A stretch of 35,915 nt of DNA from Bacillota bacterium (GCA_029097145.1 JAQXNC010000002.1:1-35915), one strand, 5' to 3'. Numbered from the stretch's first letter, positions 7,553 to 16,669 are shown. The notes: generated by a model not told the origin, from the letters alone. Numbers and translations are program-made.

Positions 7553-8401
7553 ATGAAAATTAAAAAGCTTTTAATTGTGATTATAACTCTTTTAATCACT
7601 GTTTCTTTAGTATATATCAATGCTTTCTATATCAATATCAACACTCTTAAAGTCAGAGAAGAAACTATCAGATCAGAAAAAATCAGTCAGAACCTTCAGG
7701 GATTAACAATAGCTTTTGTATCAGATCTTCACTATTCAAAAAGAATCAGTGAAAACATCATGAATGAATTGGTAGAAAAAATCAATATGTTCGATGTAGA
7801 TGTCATTCTGTTTGGTGGAGACTTATTTGAATATGAAATCGATGATCTTTCTTATGATATACAGAATGAACTGATTGATTATTTAAAACAGTTGAATGCT
7901 CCTTATGGGAAATATGCAGTATTAGGAAATCATGATTTATATGACACTGGTATCAAGGAAATCGTTGAAAGAGTGCTGTATGAATCTGAATTTGAAATCA
8001 TCACCAACAAAAGTGTCATGATTCGCAAGAACTCGAATGAATATATCAATCTTGTAGGTATCGATTCACTCTTAAACGGCAATCCTGATATCGAAGCTGC
8101 ATATAGTCAAATCAGAAATAATGCATATACCATTGCCTTATGTCATACACCAGATACATTCGAAAGCATTCCGTATGAAAAAACTGATCTTATGTTAAGT
8201 GGTCACTCGCATGGAGGTCAGATATATATGCCATTTATTAATTCACTATTCAGACCAATAGGTGCTAAAAACTACTTTAAGGGTAAATATACACAAGACG
8301 ATACTATACTCGACATTACAAATGGTATTGGAACCACAAAAAAAGACATCCGCTTATTTGCAGATGCCGAGATTGTAATTTATAAGTTCATGAGCAATTA
8401 A
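7553..8401 (+). CDS. Membrane-anchored metallophosphoesterase (YkuE/YaeI-like)
   Basis: The 282-aa protein has an N-terminal membrane segment (about 5-25, after a KIKK basic start) and then a calcineurin-type phosphoesterase domain probably facing outside. The metal-binding motifs are all present: D58-x-H60 (SDLHYSK), GGD (D90), GNHD (N126, H127) and GHSHGGQIYMP near residue 217. Relatives act on membrane or envelope substrates such as UDP-diacylglucosamine or other phosphoesters; the substrate here cannot be told. It is monocistronic and ends in a 4-bp tail-to-tail overlap with pepP. Confidence 0.85.
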   Translation: MKIKKLLIVIITLLITVSLVYINAFYININTLKVREETIRSEKISQNLQGLTIAFVSDLHYSKRISENIMNELVEKINMFDVDVILFGGDLFEYEIDDLSYDIQNELIDYLKQLNAPYGKYAVLGNHDLYDTGIKEIVERVLYESEFEIITNKSVMIRKNSNEYINLVGIDSLLNGNPDIEAAYSQIRNNAYTIALCHTPDTFESIPYEKTDLMLSGHSHGGQIYMPFINSLFRPIGAKNYFKGKYTQDDTILDITNGIGTTKKDIRLFADAEIVIYKFMSN

Positions 8402-8415
8402 CGTTTCATGAACTT
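8384..8415. terminator. Bidirectional terminator formed by two overlapping coding ends
   Basis: A perfect 10-bp inverted repeat AAGTTCATGA (8384-8393) / TCATGAACTT (8406-8415) is followed by TTTT on the plus strand. One arm is in the phosphoesterase gene and the other in pepP. Both arms encode Lys-Phe-Met at the respective C-termini. Confidence 0.6.
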
Positions 8416-9639
8416 TTCTATATCTTCTGTTGTCTTGATAATATTAGCCGACAGATTTATACATCCATCATCAGTAATCAGTATATCGTCTTCAATTCTA
8501 ATTCCAAGACATTCGTCTTCAATATATAATCCTGGCTCATTAGTCATTACCATTCCAGGCTTTAATACGATATCACGATCACTATTAGAAATATCATGTG
8601 TATCAAGACCTAACATATGACCAATGCCATGGAAGTAATATTCACTGACATCTTTCATAAGATTGTGTTTAGGAAGCTCTTCACGATAGTACTCGATTAC
8701 CATGTTGTTCAATTCCTTGATAGATAACCCTGGTCTGGCATTGGCCTCAACCATTAACTGTGCACCCAGCACGATATCATAGATTTCCTTTTGACGTTTT
8801 GTGAACTTGCCATTTACTGGGAAAGTACGGCTGATATCAGCACAATAGAAACCATCCTGTGCACCTAAATCGCACAATAATAATTCGTTGTCATTTAAAA
8901 CACAGTTATTTTCAGAATAATGAAGTACAGTCGCATTTTTACCACCGGCAGCAATTGTCTTAAATGAATTAGCAGGACAGCCATTACGCATTAGAGTAAA
9001 GTTAAATACACCTTCCATAACCATTTCATTCATTCCTGGGCGAATATTATGCATCATGGCTTCGATGCCTTTTCTGGTTAATTCAATCGCTTTTGAAAGA
9101 TGTTCAACTTCAGTTTCATCTTTAATCATACGCATAGCTGAAACATATTTATGCAGATCACTTACTTTTGATGAAGGATACATATCAGAAATATATTTAG
9201 CGAGTTTTACAGCCAGTGATGCATCCTGTTTGGCAGTGTAACGCCATAAATCAAGATAAACATGTAAACCATTAAATGAACGTTCATAATTATACATTGA
9301 TGACAGGTAATCATAGAATGTTTCAACATTTCTGACATAGTCAACTTCACTGATTGCCTTAACTTCATCACCTTTCATACGTCCACCTACCCACTTAGCT
9401 AAAAGTTCATCATAAGGCAGAATAAACATTGTAGAAGTAATCTGATTATTACGTTTAGCCATCAAAAGAATCATTCCTTCTGCATCAATACCCGTATAGT
9501 AATAGAAACTTCTGTTGACATCAAATGGATAACACTCATCCTCTGATTTCATGATAGCTTCACCAGAAAAGAATAAGGCATATGAATGATCTTCAAGCTT
9601 ATCCATCAATTGATTTCTTCTTTGAGCAAAAATATTCAT
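8398..9639 (-). CDS. pepP: Xaa-Pro aminopeptidase (aminopeptidase P, M24B)
   Basis: The 413-aa protein has a creatinase-type N-terminal domain (about 1-170) and a pita-bread M24 catalytic domain. The dimetal ligands are visible: two Asp in LLLCDLGAQDGFYCADISR, His in HGIGHMLGLDTHD, Glu in TNEPGLYIEDE and Glu in GIRIEDDILI. It releases N-terminal residues that precede proline. The length and the DTHD segment resemble bacterial PepP more than the shorter PepQ-like dipeptidases. It has a GGAGG site and starts 21 nt after the thiI stop, as last gene of the ezrA-nifZ-thiI-pepP unit. Confidence 0.9.
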   Translation of the reverse strand: MNIFAQRRNQLMDKLEDHSYALFFSGEAIMKSEDECYPFDVNRSFYYYTGIDAEGMILLMAKRNNQITSTMFILPYDELLAKWVGGRMKGDEVKAISEVDYVRNVETFYDYLSSMYNYERSFNGLHVYLDLWRYTAKQDASLAVKLAKYISDMYPSSKVSDLHKYVSAMRMIKDETEVEHLSKAIELTRKGIEAMMHNIRPGMNEMVMEGVFNFTLMRNGCPANSFKTIAAGGKNATVLHYSENNCVLNDNELLLCDLGAQDGFYCADISRTFPVNGKFTKRQKEIYDIVLGAQLMVEANARPGLSIKELNNMVIEYYREELPKHNLMKDVSEYYFHGIGHMLGLDTHDISNSDRDIVLKPGMVMTNEPGLYIEDECLGIRIEDDILITDDGCINLSANIIKTTEDIEKFMKR

Positions 9640-9660
9640 TTAAATACCTCCAATTTATAA

Positions 9661-10860
9661 TTAAAATATATCTTCCTCTTCTTTAGCATCATTAAAAACA
9701 ATCTTTACAGTCTCGATGTTTTCGATGCATTCATTAATTAAAGTTTCATAGTCAAACTTGCTTTCAAAGTATTCAGTTTTATCAAGTTTAGGTTTCGTAA
9801 CAGGATTCTTTGGATCAAAAATTGTGCAGCAATCTTCATAAGGTAGAATTGAAGTCTCATAAGTTCCAATCTTCCTTGCAAGATCAATAATCTCAATTTT
9901 ATCCATTGAACATAATGGTCTTAGTATCAGATGGTCGCTAACCTTTGAAATTACATTCATACTTTCGATTGTCTGTGAAGCTACCTGACCAACACTCTCA
10001 CCATTGGTAATCACACCTATCTTACGTTTATCACAAAGTCTTGAGGCAATTCTATACATCATACGACGCATAACTGTAATTGCATATGATTCATCTGCAT
10101 GTTCATAAATAGCCAATTGCAGATCGGTAAAAGGCACAATATGAACAATGATATCATTCTGATATTCACTAACTATCCTAGCGAGTTCAAGTACCTTATC
10201 TAAAGCCTGTTTTGAAGTATATGGCATAGAAGCAAAGTGAATACATTCAACCTTTAAACCTCTTTTCATAGTAAGATAAGCAGCTACAGGTGAATCAATA
10301 CCACCTGACATCATCAGTAAAGCTTTATGATTAATACCTACAGGATATCCACCTGGAGCTATAACCTTTTCATCCATGACATAGGCGCAGTCTGTTTTAA
10401 CAGTAATATAAACCTTTAAGTCAGGATTGTGAACATCAACCTTCAGTTCACTGTTTCTTAAAATATGTGTTGCGACATCACGATTAATCTCATCTGAGGT
10501 TTTAGGGAATGTTTTATCATTTCTTCTAGCCACAACCTTAAATGTCTTATAAGAATTTTTCTGACTGATCATCAGCGCTTTAGCCTTGATGTCATCCATA
10601 TCTCTTTCACATCTGATAGCGCCAGCAAAATAACTCATCCCAAATGTTTTCTTAAGATGTGCTGCAACTTCATCATAGTCAACTCCATTTAAATGAATAA
10701 ATAGTCCATCGTGACTTTTAACATATTCAAGTTCAGGATAATTCTTTAGACTCTTTTTAACATTAGATAAAAGGCATGCGATAAAATCCTTGCGATTCTT
10801 TCCCTTTGTCGACAGTTCACCATAACGACATACTATATAATCATATTTAATCTCGTCCAT
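9661..10860 (-). CDS. thiI: tRNA 4-thiouridine sulfurtransferase
   Basis: The 399-aa protein has an N-terminal ferredoxin-like/THUMP region (about 1-165) and a PP-loop ATPase domain with SGGIDSPV (185-192). It adenylates U8 of tRNA and inserts sulfur to make s4U; in some species it also serves thiazole synthesis. The C-terminal rhodanese domain of the E. coli protein is missing, as in Bacillus, where a dedicated desulfurase donates the sulfur. A conserved cysteine pair occurs in EDCCTIFDP. It overlaps the upstream desulfurase gene by 14 bp, in line with a functional pair. Confidence 0.94.
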   Translation of the reverse strand: MDEIKYDYIVCRYGELSTKGKNRKDFIACLLSNVKKSLKNYPELEYVKSHDGLFIHLNGVDYDEVAAHLKKTFGMSYFAGAIRCERDMDDIKAKALMISQKNSYKTFKVVARRNDKTFPKTSDEINRDVATHILRNSELKVDVHNPDLKVYITVKTDCAYVMDEKVIAPGGYPVGINHKALLMMSGGIDSPVAAYLTMKRGLKVECIHFASMPYTSKQALDKVLELARIVSEYQNDIIVHIVPFTDLQLAIYEHADESYAITVMRRMMYRIASRLCDKRKIGVITNGESVGQVASQTIESMNVISKVSDHLILRPLCSMDKIEIIDLARKIGTYETSILPYEDCCTIFDPKNPVTKPKLDKTEYFESKFDYETLINECIENIETVKIVFNDAKEEEDIF

Positions 10861-11971
10861 ATTTCTTTATATTCCCTTTCAGTATTTTAATAAATTCATC
10901 AATTTCCTGTATTGTGTTTGTATTGTCAAACGAAATACGTATAGCGTTATTGTCATCAACTCCTATCGAAAGAAGTACACGCGATGGTTCATTTTCTCTT
11001 GAACCACATGTTGACTTACTGGATACCATAATACCCTTGAGATTAAAGGCATTCATCATCACTTCACTTTTAACATTCGTTGAAATATTAATAATATTAT
11101 AGATGGCATTTTTTGGACTGTTAATAGTAACTTCATCAATTTTCGCAAGCTCTTCAAGACAGTAATCTTTTAATTCTTTAATCTTTTTTGCAGAAGACAC
11201 CATCTCATCTAAAGCCATTCGAACTGTCTTTGCCAATACAATATTTGTGCAGGCATTTGATGTACCACCACGAATCTTAAATTCCTGTTGACCTCCTGAA
11301 ATAAGTGGAGCAATTTCAATATAATTACGTTTATAAAGGAAACCACTACCCTTTAAACCATGAATTTTATGAGCACTGAAACTTGCCATATCAATATTAT
11401 CAAGATTGATAGCAATCTTTCCTAAAGACTGCGTCATATCGACATGAAAATATGTACCTGAATGTTTTTTAACAATCTCAGCAATACTTTCAACATCGTT
11501 GATTGACCCTATTTCATTATTGACATGCATTATTGATACAAGTAATGTATCGCTTCTTAAAGCTTCTTTGACTTTCTCCGGTTTGATTACACCTTGATCA
11601 TCTGGATAGAGATATGTTACCTCAAAACCCAGTTTGTCTTCCATTTGCCTGATTGCATTGTAGACACTTGAATGTTCATAGATCGAAGTAATGATATGTT
11701 TTCTTTCTTTTGAATTCAGGCAGATACCCTTTATAGCCATACTGTTGGCTTCACTGGCTCCACTTGTAAAGATAATTTCATCACTTCTGACATTCAGCAT
11801 GTTTGCAATTTTGGCACGTGCTTCCTCTTGTAAACGATAAACAGCGACACCGTCATCATATAACGCGTCGCTATTGTAGTAATATTTTTCTAACAGTTTT
11901 GTATATGTATCAAGAACTTCCTTATGAGGTTTGGTAGTTGATACATGATCTAAATAAATTTTATTGGACAC
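10847..11971 (-). CDS. nifZ: Cysteine desulfurase, NifZ/IscS-like partner of ThiI
   Basis: The 374-aa PLP enzyme removes sulfur from cysteine to form a persulfide. The PLP lysine is K202 in SAHKIHGLKGSG and the persulfide cysteine is C322 in SKSTCGSRENEPSR. Two starts compete: ATG at 11980 has GGAG only one base ahead, whereas GTG at 11971 has GGAG about 10 nt ahead and gives the N-terminus (M)SNKIYLDHVSTT expected of the family. I chose GTG. The start lies inside the end of ezrA (11-bp overlap) and the end overlaps thiI, so it most likely supplies sulfur to ThiI for s4U8, as in Bacillus. Confidence 0.88.
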   Translation of the reverse strand: MSNKIYLDHVSTTKPHKEVLDTYTKLLEKYYYNSDALYDDGVAVYRLQEEARAKIANMLNVRSDEIIFTSGASEANSMAIKGICLNSKERKHIITSIYEHSSVYNAIRQMEDKLGFEVTYLYPDDQGVIKPEKVKEALRSDTLLVSIMHVNNEIGSINDVESIAEIVKKHSGTYFHVDMTQSLGKIAINLDNIDMASFSAHKIHGLKGSGFLYKRNYIEIAPLISGGQQEFKIRGGTSNACTNIVLAKTVRMALDEMVSSAKKIKELKDYCLEELAKIDEVTINSPKNAIYNIINISTNVKSEVMMNAFNLKGIMVSSKSTCGSRENEPSRVLLSIGVDDNNAIRISFDNTNTIQEIDEFIKILKGNIKKYGRD

Positions 11972-13676
11972 CTTTTGCATACTCCATAATCTTATCGTCG
12001 CCACTCTTAGGGAACAGTTTTTCAATACATGCAATTGCGATTGTTAAACTCTGGGTATATTCTCCGTTAAGATAAGCGAATTCAGCCTTCGATAATTCTG
12101 CATCGACTTCAGGATACGATGAACGATACTTGTTACCAAAAACAATTGCGTTTTCAACCATCAATGCCATACCAACCACATTGTTGACATTGTTATAAAG
12201 CTTGTAGATAAAATCGATCGCTTCATCAAGTTTGGTATTTAATAAAGTGATATTTAAAGGGATACCCGTAAGAATTTCTTTGATTTCCTTAACGTAATCA
12301 TGTCCCTTTCTTAAATCTTCCTTATATGAATCTGATATGGCAGGCAAACGGTATTGAGCAATCTTAACTTCAACTTCATTTAAGACAATCTGCAGTTTAA
12401 CTACCTGTGTCTGAGCACGACTTTCATCATTTGAAGCCTTATCAATGTGATTCTTGGTCTTTAGAAGTTCGTTCTTATTCTTCTCTATATCGTTATATAA
12501 AACTCTTGTATCATTCAAAAGGGCACTGGCAGCTGTATGTGATTCTTTTAGCTTAAAGAGAATTTCATTATATGATACAGAATATCTCTGAATTGTATTG
12601 TCACGATTCTTAAGAATTTCATCAAGACCATTCAGATCATATTTCTCTTTATCGATATCATATACTTTCTGAATGTAATAATATGTCTTGTCAATTATTT
12701 CAAGATCCTTGTGTATTTCTTCAAGACTGGTCTTAACCTCTTCATATGCATGATTTTCATTAGCGATATCATTCAAAATGTTGTCAAGATCACCGCGAAC
12801 TTCATCCAAATGCTTCTTAACACCATCAGTATCTGCGCTTACAATACTCTTTAGATTCTCATTTAGATTTTTTTCAACTTTATTAACCTTATTTTCAATA
12901 TCGAGATGTTCAAGATAAATACCACGATCAAGTGCGTCATTATAACGGTTATTTACTTCATCTATAAGTGTTGGAATAATACCCTTGGCATTTTTTAATA
13001 ATTCTGGCATTTCATCAATACTGTCTTCAATCTTTTTAAGACTGATACTGATGGTTTCTAGGTCATTTTGAGCCTTGGCAAATTCGTTGGCATATATCTG
13101 TTCTTCAAAAGATGAAAACAGATTTTCACAGTTTCTAAGTTTATCTTCAATTCCATCATATGCCAAAGAAAGTTCACTGACATTGGTTGATACTTTACTT
13201 TTCAATTCGCGATACTGTTCCTTCAGCTGATTAGAATATTCACGCTGAACGTGTTCGCGCTGTGTTATAGAATCGAGGAATGTTTCGATCTCCTTGACCT
13301 CTTCTTCAGAATCCTTTAGGTTTTCTTTGACAACCAGAATTGATTCTTTGGCCTGTTTGGTCTTTTTAGTTGCAATATCGTCTTCGATGCCATCTATTAA
13401 AGACTGCAACTGTTCCATATTCTTCTGGCATGTATCAAATTTCTCACGATATAAATCGACACTGGCAGCAGTTTCTTCATTTATTTTGGCAATATAGGTG
13501 GCTTTATTCAGTTTAAAAGCTAAAGGAACAGATTTAATAGCGTTAAATCTTACATTAATGTCATTAAGATCATTCTTAATACTGTCAGACTGAATCTTTT
13601 TTATTAAAACAAATAATATTATTAAAGCCACAACCACCAGGACTGCAACTATATATTCATAAGGTAAATTTGGCAT
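11961..13676 (-). CDS. ezrA: Septation ring formation regulator EzrA
   Basis: The 571-aa protein has one N-terminal membrane segment (about 6-26, YIVAVLVVVALIILFVLI) with the N-terminus outside, and a long cytoplasmic region rich in Glu/Lys heptads (spectrin-like coiled coils). EzrA binds FtsZ and restrains ring assembly at the wrong places; it also links division to cell-wall synthesis. Length and layout match the family (about 560-570 aa). It opens the operon with GGAGG. The ezrA-nifZ-thiI order is that of Bacillus and relatives. Confidence 0.9.
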   Translation of the reverse strand: MPNLPYEYIVAVLVVVALIILFVLIKKIQSDSIKNDLNDINVRFNAIKSVPLAFKLNKATYIAKINEETAASVDLYREKFDTCQKNMEQLQSLIDGIEDDIATKKTKQAKESILVVKENLKDSEEEVKEIETFLDSITQREHVQREYSNQLKEQYRELKSKVSTNVSELSLAYDGIEDKLRNCENLFSSFEEQIYANEFAKAQNDLETISISLKKIEDSIDEMPELLKNAKGIIPTLIDEVNNRYNDALDRGIYLEHLDIENKVNKVEKNLNENLKSIVSADTDGVKKHLDEVRGDLDNILNDIANENHAYEEVKTSLEEIHKDLEIIDKTYYYIQKVYDIDKEKYDLNGLDEILKNRDNTIQRYSVSYNEILFKLKESHTAASALLNDTRVLYNDIEKNKNELLKTKNHIDKASNDESRAQTQVVKLQIVLNEVEVKIAQYRLPAISDSYKEDLRKGHDYVKEIKEILTGIPLNITLLNTKLDEAIDFIYKLYNNVNNVVGMALMVENAIVFGNKYRSSYPEVDAELSKAEFAYLNGEYTQSLTIAIACIEKLFPKSGDDKIMEYAKGVQ

Positions 13677-13703
13677 AACGAATCCTCCAATACATACATA
13701 GTT

Positions 13704-13712
13704 ATTTTAGCA
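13704..13712 (-). promoter_or_regulatory. Extended -10 promoter of the ezrA operon
   Basis: On the minus strand TGC-TAAAAT (13712-13704) lies 27 nt before the ezrA ATG. No clear -35 is seen at 17 bp. Confidence 0.5.
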
Positions 13713-13793
13713 TATTTATGACACTATAAAAAAGTCAAAGAAACAAAATGAAATGAAATCTGTGATAGTTCAATACATTTAAATTATATTTTA

Positions 13794-13802
13794 TGGTAGA
13801 AT
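13794..13802 (+). promoter_or_regulatory. Extended -10 promoter of the HAD gene
   Basis: TGG-TAGAAT (13794-13802) is followed after 25 nt by the ATG at 13828, with GAGG at 13813-13816 in between. Unlike several neighbours, this transcript has a short leader with a ribosome site. Confidence 0.5.
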
Positions 13803-13827
13803 ACTTTATCGTGAGGTAACTGGTTAT

Positions 13828-14487
13828 ATGAAAAAAGCTGTTTTCTTTGATTTTGATGGAGTTATCTGTGACTCAGAAATGCTTCATGTACAAATCGCGC
13901 TTGATTTTTATAAAAAAGAGAATATACATGTATCTCCTGAAGAAATATATCGTTCGATTGGTGGAAACCGCAGAATGAACAATCTTCTGAAAGTCTATAA
14001 CGATCACATCGATGAAATACCATATGATTATGATACATTTAGAGAAAGAAAAAGTATTCACAGAGAAAAATATAAAGATTTCAATTATGGAACCATAGTA
14101 TTTAAAAATGTTAAGAAAACACTATGTACACTTAAGGATAAAGGCATCAAACTGGCTCTTGCCAGCAGTTCAAGCATGCCATATCTGCTTAAAAACATTA
14201 AAGACTGTGATCTTGAAGGCATCTTTGATTATGTAATCTCTGGTGATATGTTCAAACAGTCAAAACCCCACCCTGAAATCTACAATACATGTCTTGATTA
14301 TTTCGGCATAAGTCCCAAAGAAGCTCTGATTGTAGAAGATTCTCCATATGGAATAGAAGCAGGAGTTAATGCCAACGTTGAAGTTATCGCTATTAAAGAC
14401 TATCGTTTTGGTTTAGATCAAAGTAAGGCAAACTATTACGTCGACGATATAATTGAAGTATTGAATTATATTGAAAAAGATGAGTAA
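13828..14487 (+). CDS. HAD-family sugar-phosphate phosphatase / beta-phosphoglucomutase-like
   Basis: The 219-aa HAD subclass IA protein has motif I DFDGVICDSE (nucleophile D8, acid/base D10), a helical cap with the C1 insert, motif II ASSSS, motif III Lys in KQSKPHPEIY and motif IV VEDSPYGIEAG. The layout is that of beta-phosphoglucomutase, 2-deoxyglucose-6-phosphatase and related enzymes. No sugar operon surrounds it, so the substrate is open. It is a single gene between ezrA (divergent) and rpsD. Confidence 0.83.
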   Translation: MKKAVFFDFDGVICDSEMLHVQIALDFYKKENIHVSPEEIYRSIGGNRRMNNLLKVYNDHIDEIPYDYDTFRERKSIHREKYKDFNYGTIVFKNVKKTLCTLKDKGIKLALASSSSMPYLLKNIKDCDLEGIFDYVISGDMFKQSKPHPEIYNTCLDYFGISPKEALIVEDSPYGIEAGVNANVEVIAIKDYRFGLDQSKANYYVDDIIEVLNYIEKDE

Positions 14488-14524
14488 AATGTAGCTGAAA
14501 TGCCGATTTTATCGTTGTTTTCAA

Positions 14525-14553
14525 TTGACATCAGCATATATCTTTGATATATT
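14525..14553 (+). promoter_or_regulatory. Strong promoter of rpsD
   Basis: TTGACA (14525-14530), a 17-bp spacer ending in TGA, and TATATT (14548-14553) form a consensus -35 with an extended -10. Transcription should start near 14560. Confidence 0.8.
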
Positions 14554-14559
14554 TATTAA

Positions 14560-14718
14560 GCATAAATTTAGCAGCATGTAAAGTTATGAAATATGCGTTG
14601 ATACCGTCATTTAGGCGATAAGTAGTTCAGCTGTCAAGAACAAAAAATCAAATATCAACACCCTTCATAATGATTTACACCTGTTATTGTGTTTGCGACA
14701 ATAAATTAGGAGGAAATT
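14560..14718 (+). promoter_or_regulatory. rpsD leader, probable S4 autoregulatory RNA
   Basis: About 160 nt of untranslated leader precede rpsD. It can fold: GCATGT near 14575 pairs with ATATGC, and TTATTGT (14684-14690) pairs with ACAATAA (14698-14704) directly before AGGAGG (14708-14713). In Firmicutes S4 represses its own mRNA through a leader pseudoknot. I infer the same here from position and length and have not matched the consensus. Confidence 0.5.
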
Positions 14719-15324
14719 ATGGCAAGAAACACAGGCCCAGTATGGCGCATTTCAAGACGTTTAAACTTCTCTATTCTTGAAACTGGTGAAGAATTAACAA
14801 AACGTCCTTACATCCCTGGACAGCATGGTAGTCCAACAAAGAAAGTAAAACAGAGTAACTACGGTTTACAGAAAGCTGAAAAGCAGAAGATTCGTCACAT
14901 GTACGGATTAAGCGAAAAACAGTTCTTCAATACTTTCAACAAGGCTTCAAAGATGGCTGGAGTTAAAGGTACAAACTTACTGATTTTACTTGAATCTCGC
15001 TTAGACAACTTAGTATATCGTTTAGGTTTCGCTACAACAAGACGTGCAGCTAGACAGTTAGTTAACCACGGACATATCCTGGTTGATGGTAAGAAAGTTG
15101 ATATCCCATCATACAGATGTAAACCTGGTCAGACTATCGAAGTTAAGGAAAGCTCTCGTAATATGGAAGCGATCAACAACGCTTTAGAAGCAAGCGTATC
15201 TACAAAAGATTTCGTTAGTGTTGACAAAGAAAACAAAAAAGGTAAATTCGTTCGCCTTCCTGAAAGAAATGAATTAAATACAGAAGTTAACGAATTACTG
15301 GTTATCGAATACTACAACAGATAG
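14719..15324 (+). CDS. rpsD: 30S ribosomal protein S4
   Basis: The 201-aa primary 16S rRNA binding protein nucleates 30S assembly. The N-terminal part is conserved ([26 protein letters not shown]) and lacks the zinc-binding cysteines found in some S4 paralogues. The S4 domain (about 90-155) carries [29 protein letters not shown]. It has a strong AGGAGG site and codon usage richer in TTA/CGT than its neighbours, as expected for high expression. It is a single-gene transcript with a strong terminator. Confidence 0.98.
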   Translation: MARNTGPVWRISRRLNFSILETGEELTKRPYIPGQHGSPTKKVKQSNYGLQKAEKQKIRHMYGLSEKQFFNTFNKASKMAGVKGTNLLILLESRLDNLVYRLGFATTRRAARQLVNHGHILVDGKKVDIPSYRCKPGQTIEVKESSRNMEAINNALEASVSTKDFVSVDKENKKGKFVRLPERNELNTEVNELLVIEYYNR

Positions 15325-15332
15325 TGAGTATC

Positions 15333-15359
15333 AAAAGATTCCTTCGGGAATCTTTTTTT
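15333..15359 (+). terminator. Terminator of rpsD
   Basis: A perfect 10-bp stem AAAAGATTCC / GGAATCTTTT closed by a TTCG tetraloop and followed by a T-run. Confidence 0.93.
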
Positions 15360-15373
15360 ATGCCTTACATAAT

Positions 15374-15395
15374 AAAAAAGACAGTTAACACTGTC
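15374..15395 (-). terminator. Terminator of the gmk / C26-peptidase unit
   Basis: On the minus strand GACAGT (15395-15390) / ACTGTC (15385-15380) is followed by six U. The hairpin overlaps the stop codon of the upstream gene. Confidence 0.75.
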
Positions 15396-16089
15396 CCTTA
15401 CACATACATATGAAATAATCAAATATCTTTTTCTGATCATCGATATCATATATCTTTTCTGGATGCCATTGTACTGCGATGATATTTTTACCTTCAACAG
15501 CTTCAATGGTTCCGTCAGGTGCTTTAGCTACAACCCTTAATTGATCAGAAAGATCTTTAATTGATTGATGATGGTAAGAATTTACCATAATCTTTTTCTT
15601 TTCGAGGAGTCTACATAAAAAAGTTCCTTCTTCTATAATAACCTCATGTGATAAACGGTTATCAATTAAATTATTTTTATGTAAACCATCAAGATTTTTA
15701 TAAAACATATCGATATCCTGATAAAGTGTGCCACCAAATGCGACATTGATTACCTGGATACCTCGACAGATACCAAATATCGGCTTATTTAAGTTACTAA
15801 AAGCTTTAATGAGTTCGATATCAAAGATATCATATTCATAGTCAAATGAATCACTGCCAAAGACTCTTTCTTCTCCATATAATGACGGTGTCACATCAAC
15901 GCCTCCAGTCACCAGAAGACCATCATATTCCTTAGCGAATTCTTCAACTCTTTGATGATCGATAGTCATCAAATCAATTCTGGCACCAGATCCATGTACA
16001 GCATCAATATAAGACTGGTTAATACCTTCCTTGACGAATTCCAGATCACAAAGACGCGGTGTAGCACATATCTTAACATTCTTCGTCAT
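15385..16089 (-). CDS. Gamma-glutamyl hydrolase-like class I amidotransferase (peptidase C26, PuuD-like)
   Basis: The 234-aa protein has the C26 triad: nucleophile C108 in FGICRGIQVINVAFGG, and H209 and E211 in AVQWHPEK. The N-terminal half has GGVDVTPSLYGE, typical of gamma-glutamyl-GABA hydrolases and related enzymes that cleave gamma-glutamyl amide bonds. No putrescine pathway genes are nearby, so the substrate is unsettled. The ATG lies within the last codons of gmk (17-bp overlap), so it is probably translated by coupling. Confidence 0.82.
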   Translation of the reverse strand: MTKNVKICATPRLCDLEFVKEGINQSYIDAVHGSGARIDLMTIDHQRVEEFAKEYDGLLVTGGVDVTPSLYGEERVFGSDSFDYEYDIFDIELIKAFSNLNKPIFGICRGIQVINVAFGGTLYQDIDMFYKNLDGLHKNNLIDNRLSHEVIIEEGTFLCRLLEKKKIMVNSYHHQSIKDLSDQLRVVAKAPDGTIEAVEGKNIIAVQWHPEKIYDIDDQKKIFDYFICMCKGQC

Positions 16090-16663
16090 AATCTTCCATC
16101 GATTTATTAATGATATCCTTAACCTTCATCACTGCATTTTCAATATTATCATTACATACAACATGCTGATAGCGATAAGTTTCTCTTAATTCCTGAGTAG
16201 CTTTAAAAATACGTTTCTTTATCACTTCTTCGCTTTCAGTCTTACGTCCTCTAATACGTGATTCCAGTTCTTCAATACTAGGAGGTACAATAAAAACAGA
16301 AACACAACCCTTATCATCTTCGTAATGATTCATTACCTGTTTAGCGCCAACGGTCTCAATTTCCAGCAATACATTCTTTCCTTCATTACGCATCTTTTCA
16401 ACATATGCTTTTGGAGTTCCATAAAAATTATCCACAAAACATGCATGTTCGAGTAACTCATCATTATAGATAGCTTCATTAAAACGTTCCTTTGAAACAA
16501 AGAAATAATTAACTCCATCTACTTCCCCTTCTCTTGGAGCTCTTGTTGTCATGGAAATCGAATATACAAGATTCAGATTCTCATCATTCATCAGTTCTTT
16601 AATAATAGTTCCTTTTCCAACTCCACTTGGGCCAGAAAACACAATCAGTAATCCTTTTTTCAT
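16073..16663 (-). CDS. gmk: Guanylate kinase
   Basis: The 196-aa cytosolic enzyme phosphorylates GMP to GDP. The P-loop GPSGVGKG (11-18) and the GMP-binding segment SMTTRAPREGEVDGVNYFFV are diagnostic. The start ATG has no ribosome site; a TAAGAT hexamer ends 6 nt before it, which suggests a leaderless message. It is divergent from rqcH with only 45 bp between the starts. The usual neighbours of gmk (remA, rpoZ, coaBC) are not here; a C26 peptidase follows instead. Confidence 0.95.
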   Translation of the reverse strand: MKKGLLIVFSGPSGVGKGTIIKELMNDENLNLVYSISMTTRAPREGEVDGVNYFFVSKERFNEAIYNDELLEHACFVDNFYGTPKAYVEKMRNEGKNVLLEIETVGAKQVMNHYEDDKGCVSVFIVPPSIEELESRIRGRKTESEEVIKKRIFKATQELRETYRYQHVVCNDNIENAVMKVKDIINKSMEDYDEEC

Positions 16664-16669
16664 ATCACT

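Noticed and set aside
11972..12034. Longer N-terminus of the cysteine desulfurase
   Set aside because: It would lie deep in ezrA; the family begins at the (M)xNKIYLDHVSTT segment, and a GGAG-spaced GTG is available at 11971.
15312..15506. Small minus-strand ORF at the end of rpsD
   Set aside because: It overlaps the rpsD terminator and the end of the C26 peptidase in another frame and has no family resemblance.
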